A stretch of DNA of 64,000 bases from Flavobacteriales bacterium (lineage in GTDB: Bacteria > Bacteroidota > Bacteroidia > Flavobacteriales_E > Vicingaceae): NCBI GenBank assembly GCA_015075325.1, contig JABTUP010000008.1:62001-126000 (forward strand). Direction: 5' to 3'. The position numbers and the translations under genes were made by a program. The notes under the pieces are model-generated. The model made no database searches and was not told the DNA's origin. It saw only the letters and a list, made by a program, of their open reading frames with translations. Positions 27,309 through 35,505 of this stretch are shown here, piece after piece. The first letter of the stretch is position 1. The number at the start of each line of letters is the position of its first letter.

Positions 27309-27836
27309 ATGTTTGAAGAAGATGAAAATGACGAATTAATGAACTTTAAAAAACTTCCTGTTTATATAAAAGCAGTTGAAATAAGTGAATTAGCAGATAA
27401 AATAGCCTTTTTCGTTAATGATTCTATCGAAAAAAAACTTGAAGATACCGAATTGTTGATGGCTAAATCTTACATTGACGATATCGTTTCCAATTCATAT
27501 ATTATTACAGCAAAAATAGCAGGAGCCGAAGCGGTTGATTTGTATGATATAAAAATGGAAAATGCAGCAATCATAAGAAAAGCAGGTAGAGAAATAAGTA
27601 CCAATTGTTCTGGATTAACCATGTTTGATATTGATGGGTTTGATTATTTAGATTTATTACGTGAGGAAATTGAGTTGTTTCGAGTTGAGTTTGCTAAATG
27701 GGTTAAAACCTTTGACCAATGGAATTACATAATTGACAGGTGGGGGTTATTTAATCCTCCTGGTGTAAATTATGATGATCACGACCCTGATGATGACCTC
27801 CCTTTTAATCCTGAAGATTTTTTTGAAAATGAGTAA
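27309..27836 (+). CDS. Hypothetical acidic protein
   Basis: 175 residues from the ATG at 27309 (MFEEDENDELMNFKKLPVYI). An earlier in-frame start at 27219 lies inside the siaC terminator and is rejected. It is a helical protein with KAVEISELADKIAFFVND and SYIITAKIAGAEAVDLYDIKMENAAIIRKAGREI, and an acidic tail (DDHDPDDDLPFNPEDFFENE). No family recognised. It overlaps the next gene by 8 bp. Its place after phosphatase-SiaB-SiaC is notable, but a terminator separates them. Confidence 0.7.
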   Translation: MFEEDENDELMNFKKLPVYIKAVEISELADKIAFFVNDSIEKKLEDTELLMAKSYIDDIVSNSYIITAKIAGAEAVDLYDIKMENAAIIRKAGREISTNCSGLTMFDIDGFDYLDLLREEIELFRVEFAKWVKTFDQWNYIIDRWGLFNPPGVNYDDHDPDDDLPFNPEDFFENE

Positions 27837-28341
27837 AAAAGACCTAAAAATATACCTTAAGGGACTTAAAAAGAAACAACTCGAGGATCAAGTACTCGAT
27901 TTGTATGATAGATTTAAGCAAGTAAAAACTTTTTACAACTTTGTGTTTAAGCCACAAGAAGAGCAATTGCTAGAGGAAGCAAAATTTAAAATTACCAAAG
28001 AATACTTTCCTGTTGGAAGCCGAAAACCTAAAGCCCGAAGATCGGTAGCACAAAACTACATTAAACACTATATACAACTTGGTGTAGATGCTTTTGTAGT
28101 TGCCGAAATAATGTTGCACAACATTGAAGTAGCACAGCGTTACCACCAAAAGAAAGGTGTAAAACAAGAAACATTTTTTAAGAGTATGCTCAAAAGCTTT
28201 GAACAAGCGGTTGAATACATTGCTGAAAACCAACTAAACGATGAGTTTAATTCTCGCATGCTAACCATTATTAAAACAATAGAAAACCAACAATGGATGA
28301 ATGCAGAAGCATTTCAGTATTTGCTTCGAAAAGTGATTTGA
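27829..28341 (+). CDS. DUF6155-like protein
   Basis: 170 residues from the ATG at 27829, which overlaps the previous stop (ATGAGTAA). The sequence MSKKDLKIYLKGLKKKQLEDQVLDLYDRF, KEYFPVGSRKPKARRSVAQNYIKHYIQLG is a basic, all-helical protein like DUF6155 members, named from memory of that family. Function unknown. Translational coupling to the upstream acidic protein suggests they act together. Confidence 0.65.
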   Translation: MSKKDLKIYLKGLKKKQLEDQVLDLYDRFKQVKTFYNFVFKPQEEQLLEEAKFKITKEYFPVGSRKPKARRSVAQNYIKHYIQLGVDAFVVAEIMLHNIEVAQRYHQKKGVKQETFFKSMLKSFEQAVEYIAENQLNDEFNSRMLTIIKTIENQQWMNAEAFQYLLRKVI

Positions 28342-28428
28342 TTAAATCACCTACCTTAATCCCTCCTCAAGGAGGGAAAATTCCCCTTGAGGATTTGAGA
28401 TTAAGAGGAAAATCTGCTGTGCAGATTT
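28333..28428. repeat. Intergenic inverted-repeat cluster
   Basis: Three inverted repeats in 96 bp: GTGATTT/AAATCAC (28333-28350), CCCTCC/GGAGGG around TCAA (28361-28376) and AAATCTGC/GCAGATTT around TGT (28410-28428). The GC-rich middle one stands out in this AT-rich DNA and resembles repetitive extragenic elements of Bacteroidota. The first could act as a terminator. Confidence 0.5.
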
Positions 28429-28458
28429 GGATTACAGAGGTGTGAATGGTGTATAAAA

Positions 28459-29612
28459 TTACCCAATCAACAACGTATCTTTCTTAATTTCTGCAAGGCT
28501 TTGTATCAAATAATCGATTTCGGCAGTGGTGTTAAACGCTTGAAACGAAAACCGAATGTAGCATTTATCGGCATGTCGCATTACAGGAATTTCGATACGG
28601 TATTTTTCAAACAACAACCGCTGTAGTTTTTCGGGTTCGGTGGTTTTTATTTCGGCACTACACATTTGTCCAAAAAACGCTTTAGTTAAAGGTGCTAAAG
28701 GTTTGGTGTTGAGCAATTCGAATAATTTTGGAGCAACTTCCAGTAGGTTATTTTTACAATCGTCCGATACTCTTTTCCAATCGTGTTTTCCCATAAACTC
28801 GATGGCTTTTGGAATGGTTAAATAAGCAGAAAAATCGCGAGTTCCGTTAAATTGGTGGTAATCGAAAAATTGCGAATTACTTGGTGCAGCAATTTGGTAA
28901 CCCCAGCTGATAATTAAGGGGTCGAGCATGGTTTGAAATTCGGGTTTGGCGTATAAAAACGAACAGCCTTTTGGTGTCATCATCCATTTGTGGCAAGCTC
29001 CCGTGTAAAAATCGGCTTGTATCTCGGCTAAGTTTAAATCGATATGCCCAGGAACGTGAGCTCCATCAACAATGGTAATTAATCCACGTTTTTTGGCTTC
29101 CTCGCAAATTTCTTTTACCGGAAATATTAATGCGGTGCTGCTGGTAATTTGGCTAATAAAAACCACCTTGGTTTTTGGCGAATAACCTTTCCAAAATTCC
29201 TCAATAAAGGCTTCTTTGCTTGTTAACGGTAAACTAATGGGCTGCTGAATGTATTTAGCACCTGCGGCTTTGCAGTAATAATTCCAAGTTCTATCCATGG
29301 CACCGTATTCTAAATTGGTGCTGAGTACTTCGTCGCCAGCGTTAAGTTTAATGCTTTTTGCCAAAATGTTGATGGCATGTGTAGGATTGGGCACAAAAAC
29401 CAAATCGTTGGCGTTGAGTTGATGTAAGTTGCCAAAGCCGACAACGAACGTTTAACATAACCAATACCATCAAAAGCAATCATTTGTACAGGTTCTTTTT
29501 CCAACAAGTATTGCCACTGAATAAAATCGTCGAAAATTTCTTTTGGGCAAGCCCCAAACGAACCAAAGTTTAAAAAAGTGATGTTGTGATCGAGCAAAAA
29601 GAGGTTTTTCAT
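28459..29612 (-). pseudogene. Frameshifted class V aminotransferase
   Basis: The N-terminal part (MKNLFLLDHNITFLNFGSFGACPKEIFDDF ... ALATYIN) starts at 29612 in one frame; the rest (LVFVPNPTHAINILAKSIKLNAGDEVL ... ) continues in another, crossing near 29405-29440. The PLP-lysine region is DFYTGACHKWMMTPKGCSFLY, as in cysteine-desulfurase/isopenicillin-N-epimerase-like enzymes. Only one frameshift separates two otherwise intact halves and there is no long homopolymer at the break, so it is either a young pseudogene or a sequencing error. Confidence 0.8.
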
Positions 29613-29755
29613 GGGTATTCTATTTGAATAAGCGACATCTTTCCTGTTTAAAAAAAAATATACAACTAAGTATAAACTCTTAAATTTATAATAAGTAAAT
29701 ATACTCAAAAGATATAAAGGGATAAAATAGTTAATTAAAACCAACCAAAAAATAA

Positions 29756-29813
29756 TATATTTGAAAGAAGAATTACATTAGAAATTAACAAAATAACATT
29801 ATCTAATTAGATA
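29756..29813 (+). promoter_or_regulatory. Promoter element and palindrome upstream of the STAND gene
   Basis: TATATTTG at 29756-29763 fits the -7 consensus. TATCTAATTAGATA at 29800-29813 is a perfect 14-bp palindrome ending 7 bp before the ATG, where a bound repressor or hairpin could block expression. Confidence 0.5.
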
Positions 29814-29820
29814 TTAAAGA

Positions 29821-30438
29821 ATGGAAAAAATAGAGAAAACACAAATTGTAGATAATAGTTATTTTTCAATTGGTTTCCCAGAAAAAAAATGGGATGAATT
29901 AATTAGTAGAGAGAATATAATTTCGAAAATAGAAGATTCATTCAATACTTGTTCATTAATTTATATTGAAGGAGAAGAAGACTCAGGTAAAACAACATTA
30001 TCAGCTCAATTCACTAAAAAAAATATAAAAAACACCATATCAGTTTTTTTTAATCCATTAAACAATTTGGATTACCAAAAGGAATTTTATTGTACAAATT
30101 TTGTTAACCAAGTAAGAAATATACTGAAAGATGAGACTGTTATAAGTGATTGGGAGAATTTGGTAAGTATAGAAGAGCATCAAAAAATAGAATTCCAATT
30201 AAGGAAGAGATATAAAAATAAAAATGAAAAAATTTATTTAGTTGTAGATGGACTTGGAGATGTTATTAATGAAAAACCAGATTTTGTAAAGAGTATTTTA
30301 AGTATAATGCCTATAGGACAAGATTTTTTTAGAATAATCTTAACTGGATCAAAAAAAGATTTTGAGAAATTAGATATAAATCTAAAAAAATTGAGACATA
30401 CTATATTGGTCTCAATGGGTTCACAAAAACAGAATTAA
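29821..30438 (+). CDS. STAND-type P-loop NTPase, N-terminal reading frame
   Basis: 205 codons in this frame. After a short N-terminal region come a Walker A (EGEEDSGKTTLSAQF), a helical segment, and a Walker B (KIYLVVDGLGDV), then SIMPIGQDFFRIILTGSKKDFEKL, as in STAND/NACHT-like ATPases. Past the A7 tract at 30384-30390 this frame reads LRHTILVSMGSQKQN and stops, sequence that does not fit the family, while the -1 frame reads IETYYIGLNGFTKTELIEFINLG and runs into the next ORF. The frame therefore ends prematurely unless a -1 shift occurs. A truncated ATPase-only product is possible. Confidence 0.8.
   Translation: MEKIEKTQIVDNSYFSIGFPEKKWDELISRENIISKIEDSFNTCSLIYIEGEEDSGKTTLSAQFTKKNIKNTISVFFNPLNNLDYQKEFYCTNFVNQVRNILKDETVISDWENLVSIEEHQKIEFQLRKRYKNKNEKIYLVVDGLGDVINEKPDFVKSILSIMPIGQDFFRIILTGSKKDFEKLDINLKKLRHTILVSMGSQKQN
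30384..30415 (+). promoter_or_regulatory. Candidate -1 frameshift site: A7 heptamer plus hairpin
   Basis: The zero-frame codons are CTA AAA AAA, so A_AAA_AAA (30384-30390) is in correct phase for tandem slippage. A -1 slip joins residue 190 of the ATPase ORF to the 30453-34781 frame with no stop. Directly after it, TTGAGAC (30391-30397) pairs perfectly with GTCTCAA (30409-30415) around an 11-nt loop. The spacer is zero, shorter than usual for ribosomal frameshift stimulators. Transcript slippage, phase variation or a read error in the homopolymer remain alternatives. Confidence 0.5.
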
Positions 30439-30452
30439 TCGAATTTATTAAT

Positions 30453-33400
30453 TTGGGGAATGCTACTCAAGAAGAAATAGAAGATCTTTATAAGATTACT
30501 AAAGGTGGGTTACCCGGTCGATTAATTACATTAAAAAGATTAATAGAAAATGATAAATTTTCTATTAAAGAAATATCGGACACAACTACATATAAATCAT
30601 GGATTGAATTAGATTGTGAATCATTCGCTTCTAATACTAAGGAAGAGAATGCTGTTGTTGCATTAATTAGTCTGAATGACAGAGAGTTTTCAATACAAGA
30701 AGTAACCGATATTATTTCAATAGAAAAACCTAAATTAATTGATTTTATTGAATCTAGTTCTGTATTTGGAATACGTAAGGAAATGATACATTTCATTTCT
30801 AATTCTCATAAAAAATATTTAGCAAATCAATATAGGACATCAAAAAAAGATATAAAAGACTTATTGATTCAATATTATGCAAGTAATGCTACGCCTAATT
30901 CATTAGTTGAACTGCCCAAATTATTAGCTGAAATAAATCAATGGGGTAGAATTCTAGAGGTATTGAATGATGATTATTTACCTAAAATTATGGGGGTTAC
31001 AGGGTCATTAAAAGTTATTAATGAAAGTTTATCTATTGGAGTCAAGGCTTCAAGTGAGATGAATAAATATGATGACTTATGGAGATTTTCAATTCAGGGA
31101 AGTATTGTAAATGAAATTGATAACTATCTTTTTTGGGAATCTGAAGTAGAGGCTAGAACTTCAATATTAGATTTTACTGGAGCTATTTCATTAGCAGAGA
31201 CCGCAATACTAGATTTTGATAGATTGAGATTATTAGCTCGAATTGCTAGAAGACAGAAAGAAATTAAAAAGGATGTTGATGAAGAATTAGTTGAATTAAT
31301 TACAGAATTGTATAAAACAGTTGATTTATCTTCAATTGGCGGTAAAATATACGACATCGTCTCAGATTTAATATATGGTATTCCTAATCTTGCCATTGAG
31401 ATGATTGATAAATCATCTGGGGAAAGTAATGATGATGATATAAACGACTGGATTGTTACTAAATTATCCGTTGCTGCCGTAGACTCAGATATTAAAGACG
31501 ATAAAGATCCATTAACTTCAAAAAAACTTGAAGCAATACAGAATATTAATTCGCCTAATGTAAGAAAGATAAATCGAGCTATTGCATTTATGGTTGGCAA
31601 TTATACTTCAGATAGGATGATGGAAGAAGTGAGGAAACTAAATGATTCTACTGAAAGATTAAAATTGATTCGAATGTGGTTGAACAATAATAGAGGAAAG
31701 ATTGAAAATGTTGGAGAGATTATTTCTGCTGCACTTAATGAATTAGTAAGCACTTCCACAAAAAAAATAATAACTATTGATACATTAAAAGAATTAACGT
31801 ATCAATTACCTTATGTTGACAATAAAATAGAAAAATCTGATTTAATAAAAAAATTTAGAACGATTGAACAGGATGTAGAAGATTTAGGAATAAGTACTAA
31901 TAAGTATGTTTATGAGTTAAATATGATACATACAATATTTAGTATTGATAAAGAAAAAGGAATAAGATGTTTAGATGGTCTAATTAGTGAAATAGAGAGA
32001 CTTGAAGATAATCTTATAGCATTAGATACATTCGCTGAAGTTTATTCAAAACTTTCAATTTTAAAACATCCAGAACTAACAAGGAGAGTCAGTTTCACTT
32101 ATAAAAGAATTCTTGAATTATCTGCTGAATTATTTGCAAATACCTCTAATCATTTTGAAATTAGTCAAAATCTTTTAAAAGTAATAGCAAAAAGAAACCC
32201 CGTATTAGCTATAAAGATTAGTGAAAATATAAATACGGAGACACGAAGGGAAAGAGCTAGAATGTTAATTCTAGATTCTTATTTAGATAATAATCTAAAA
32301 AATGTGAATATTGATTTAATAAAAAAGATAGAGGATAAGTTAATATATAGTTACACCAAACAGGAATTATCAATCCGTGTTATGGAAAGGTTCTCGGAAG
32401 CTAAATCACTTCCATCAAATATAATAACCGAGTTACTATTTTATTTTGATAAAATAAAACAAATAACTGATAATGATGAGAGAGCATATGGATTAGTACT
32501 AATTTATAAAGTAATTAATAAGAATACTAAATGGAAAGAAAAATTATGCTCTTCAATTGAAAAACAAATTGAGAATGCATTAGACAGTATAGAAGCTGAT
32601 TGGGAAAAAATTGACAACGGATATCGTGTTTGTAGCGAAATAGCTAAAATAAATCCTGAATTTGCAAAGAATATCTTCTCCAAAACTGAGGTAATAAAAA
32701 ACGAAAGTTGGTTAGATTCGAGATTAGTAGCATATACTTTTATGAATAGTTTAAAAGTTATAATTCGATCATATGGCGGTTTAATTAATGTAAAAGGTGA
32801 TACTGATGATGACTTTAAACAATTAGCTGATATGATTCAAAGAATTCCATCTGAAATTGAAAAATTAAATCTTTGGACTGAACTTGGATTTCAATGTTTT
32901 TCAGCTGAAAGAGATGATATTGGAAAAAAAGTATTAAATAATCATATTATACCTATTTTTCAAGAGTTAATGGCTCGTAATGTTGATGTTGAAAGAGTGG
33001 TTAACTCATTAACATTAATTCATATTCTAAATCCGTCTTTATATAATGAATTTGTTACAAAGATATCAATAGAATACCGAGAAGATATATCTAAGAATTT
33101 AGCGTTTTATTATTTAACAAAACGTAATCCTTATGAAGAATATGATACATCAATAATTAAATATTCTAGTAATTATAGTGATATTAAAAATGTTATTACT
33201 GCATTAAAGGATATTAATACAGATGGACTTCTTTATTACATAATTTTAAATCTATTTAAAGCTATAGATGAAAATAGAAGTAGTTTAGGAAAAATAGCTA
33301 TTTCTACAATTACAGATGATATTGATAATATTATTGATACTAAATTACCTGATTTAAATAATATTAAACATGAAGGCTATAAATATCTCTTAAAAATGAG

Positions 33401-34781
33401 GGTTGCTAAGATAAAGAAAAATATACCTAATAAACTATTTTGGAATCAGTTAATTATTGATTCACAATCTGTTACAAATTTATCTGATCAAGTATTTCTT
33501 AAATCTGATTTTCTAGCAAATTTACCTTTCGACAAAATGAGTAATGGGATGAAAATTAAGAAAGACTTATTCCAAGAAGTAATAGACTTGTTAAATTCTT
33601 TTAAAGTGCATTTTGAATACATTCAAAGAGTAATTGACATTTCGGATACAATGTATATTGTAAACTCGACCATATGGAAAGAGGTAGTAAAACAAGCATT
33701 TAATATGTCAGCGGAGCTAAAAGGAGGGCAAGAAAGTTTTTCGTCAAGAAAGAATATAATAGATTCTATATATAGAACAGATCCTGTATTTGCAAAAGAA
33801 TTAATTAAATCAATACAAGAAAATGAAGCGCCAAATCGTTCTGAAAAATTATTATTAGATTATTATAAGTCTCTAGAGATATCAAATAAAATTAAGAATA
33901 ATAAAACTTTAACGGAAATAGAAAAACAGAATTCAAGAATAGTTGTACAAGGTGTATTTGCAGCTCTTAGGGCACTTAATTCTGATAAGATATCTTCAAA
34001 GAAAATCGAAGATATATCAAAATATCTGATACTGGGAACAAAACTTCCATTACATGAAGTCTTTCCTATACATATATTTTATTTGAATAATTGTAGAAAA
34101 AAATATGCTTCAAGTTCTGATGAATTTGCAATAAATCTACATAAAATGAATTTTAGGGAAGCTCTTAAATCTTCAAATTTGATAGAATTACTATCTAATT
34201 CTAGAAAAATGAGTAATAAAGCAGTAAAAGAATATTTTAAGGAAGACAATTTTATTAGTAATAAAGCAATTAATCCAGGTAATAGGGAAGCAGCGGTAAC
34301 TTTTATAAGACAGTGGCTTGAAGAAGAAGTTGAAGAGTATCTAATTATTGTTGACCCATACTTTTGTTGTAAAGATTTAGATATCTTAAAATCAATCAAA
34401 GAGATATTTGGCGAGACAATTGAAATTGATATCTTGGGTTCTGTAGATGGAAAAAGAGAAAACGTAGAATCGGATTACTCGAATTATTGGAAAAAAATAT
34501 CTGATGAAATACCCCCTTATACTACAATTACTTTTTGCTGGATACCTGAAAAGGATGTCCAGGAACCATTCCACGATAGATGGATAATTACAAAAAACGG
34601 AGGTCTTAGATTAGGTACTTCCTTAAATTCATTAGGCGTAGGAAAAGAAAGTGAAATCTCTGTAATGAAGCCAAACGAATCTTTAGAAATTACAAATAAT
34701 TTCCTAAAAGAATATATTACAAAACGAAAAAGATCAAGTAATAATTTGAGAATTCAATACAAAAGTTTTAGTTTAAATTAG
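30453..34781 (+). CDS. STAND NTPase continuation: helical repeats and C-terminal PLD-like domain
   Basis: Open without a stop from the A7 tract; the nominal start is a TTG at 30453. With the upstream part the joined protein is about 1650 residues. The order is the rest of the STAND module and winged-helix-like segment (LYKITKGGLPGRLITLKRL, NAVVALISLNDREFSIQEVTDII), about 1100 residues of helical repeats with little conservation, then a C-terminal domain (34270-34700) with WLEEEVEEYLIIVDPYF and FHDRWIITKNGGLRLGTSLNSLG, an H-D-R type phospholipase D-like motif. ATPase plus repeat sensor plus nuclease- or lipase-like end suggests an anti-phage effector (inference). AT-rich, unlike the housekeeping genes around it. 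Confidence 0.8.
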   Translation: MGNATQEEIEDLYKITKGGLPGRLITLKRLIENDKFSIKEISDTTTYKSWIELDCESFASNTKEENAVVALISLNDREFSIQEVTDIISIEKPKLIDFIESSSVFGIRKEMIHFISNSHKKYLANQYRTSKKDIKDLLIQYYASNATPNSLVELPKLLAEINQWGRILEVLNDDYLPKIMGVTGSLKVINESLSIGVKASSEMNKYDDLWRFSIQGSIVNEIDNYLFWESEVEARTSILDFTGAISLAETAILDFDRLRLLARIARRQKEIKKDVDEELVELITELYKTVDLSSIGGKIYDIVSDLIYGIPNLAIEMIDKSSGESNDDDINDWIVTKLSVAAVDSDIKDDKDPLTSKKLEAIQNINSPNVRKINRAIAFMVGNYTSDRMMEEVRKLNDSTERLKLIRMWLNNNRGKIENVGEIISAALNELVSTSTKKIITIDTLKELTYQLPYVDNKIEKSDLIKKFRTIEQDVEDLGISTNKYVYELNMIHTIFSIDKEKGIRCLDGLISEIERLEDNLIALDTFAEVYSKLSILKHPELTRRVSFTYKRILELSAELFANTSNHFEISQNLLKVIAKRNPVLAIKISENINTETRRERARMLILDSYLDNNLKNVNIDLIKKIEDKLIYSYTKQELSIRVMERFSEAKSLPSNIITELLFYFDKIKQITDNDERAYGLVLIYKVINKNTKWKEKLCSSIEKQIENALDSIEADWEKIDNGYRVCSEIAKINPEFAKNIFSKTEVIKNESWLDSRLVAYTFMNSLKVIIRSYGGLINVKGDTDDDFKQLADMIQRIPSEIEKLNLWTELGFQCFSAERDDIGKKVLNNHIIPIFQELMARNVDVERVVNSLTLIHILNPSLYNEFVTKISIEYREDISKNLAFYYLTKRNPYEEYDTSIIKYSSNYSDIKNVITALKDINTDGLLYYIILNLFKAIDENRSSLGKIAISTITDDIDNIIDTKLPDLNNIKHEGYKYLLKMRVAKIKKNIPNKLFWNQLIIDSQSVTNLSDQVFLKSDFLANLPFDKMSNGMKIKKDLFQEVIDLLNSFKVHFEYIQRVIDISDTMYIVNSTIWKEVVKQAFNMSAELKGGQESFSSRKNIIDSIYRTDPVFAKELIKSIQENEAPNRSEKLLLDYYKSLEISNKIKNNKTLTEIEKQNSRIVVQGVFAALRALNSDKISSKKIEDISKYLILGTKLPLHEVFPIHIFYLNNCRKKYASSSDEFAINLHKMNFREALKSSNLIELLSNSRKMSNKAVKEYFKEDNFISNKAINPGNREAAVTFIRQWLEEEVEEYLIIVDPYFCCKDLDILKSIKEIFGETIEIDILGSVDGKRENVESDYSNYWKKISDEIPPYTTITFCWIPEKDVQEPFHDRWIITKNGGLRLGTSLNSLGVGKESEISVMKPNESLEITNNFLKEYITKRKRSSNNLRIQYKSFSLN

Positions 34782-34835
34782 TGTGGATGTTATTAAATAA
34801 AGAAATCACTTTACCAAGCTTGAATTAATAAACCC

Positions 34836-35165
34836 ATGAACATTTTATTTGTTTGCTCTGCCAATAAAGACCGTTCGAGAACGGCAGAAGATTATTTTGC
34901 GATAAAATACCCTGAACTGGAGTTTGATTCGGCAGGAACAAATCAAAAAATATGTAATCAGTTAGGAACAAATTACATTGCTCAAGAGCAATTAGAAATG
35001 GCAAATTGTGTGTATGTAATGGAAGAAAAACATTTACAAGCCATTAATGACTTGTTTGGGAGTGTGTACAACCACAAAATAACGGTGCTAAACATTGCAG
35101 ATGTTTACGAATACGGAACCAAAGCATTGGTAGATGTTTTAAAAGAAAAAATAACGATTAAATAA
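34836..35165 (+). CDS. Small predicted protein tyrosine phosphatase
   Basis: 109 residues beginning MNILFVCSANKDRSRTAEDYF, with the CX5R loop of low-molecular-weight phosphatases (Cys7 to Arg13) but an atypical loop sequence. FDSAGT follows. The later Asp-Pro general-acid motif of classical LMW-PTPs is not obvious. It resembles the short predicted tyrosine phosphatase group (COG4551-like). It lies just after the STAND gene, on the same strand, with 54 bp between. Confidence 0.78.
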   Translation: MNILFVCSANKDRSRTAEDYFAIKYPELEFDSAGTNQKICNQLGTNYIAQEQLEMANCVYVMEEKHLQAINDLFGSVYNHKITVLNIADVYEYGTKALVDVLKEKITIK

Positions 35166-35446
35166 ATCGTTTACAGAATTTCCAAATTCTTTTTAGAAAA
35201 GATACTATAGTAGAAGGCTCAGCATTTTTTACGTGAATTTGATTTACTGTAGTGTAATTAAAATTGCAGTTGATGTAGAAGTTTCTATTCATGTTTTTTA
35301 GTGTAAATATAGTGTTATTTTTTAAATTGTAAAAATATTAATTATTATAAGTCATTGAATTGCAAATATATATAGTATATTAATTTGTCCTATAATTAAT
35401 ATTATGTTAAATAGAAAGTTTTAAAACAGGGAAATTGACAAACTAA
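35166..35446. other. Intergenic region without recognised gene
   Basis: Very AT-rich DNA between the small phosphatase gene and the terminator of the convergent gene. I see no coding frame, RNA gene or clear repeat. Confidence 0.6.
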
Positions 35447-35485
35447 AAAAGCTCCTATCTTCTTTTACAGAATTTAGGAGCTTTT
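35447..35485 (-). terminator. Terminator for the sigma factor/FGE-like operon
   Basis: AAAAGCTCCTA pairs with TAGGAGCTTTT (11 bp); on the minus strand a T run follows. Confidence 0.8.
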
Positions 35486-35505
35486 AAAAGAAACAACTAA
35501 CTAAC

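Noticed and set aside
31124..31600. Antisense frame in the STAND gene
   Set aside because: Low-complexity Ser/Leu/Ile product opposite a long real gene.
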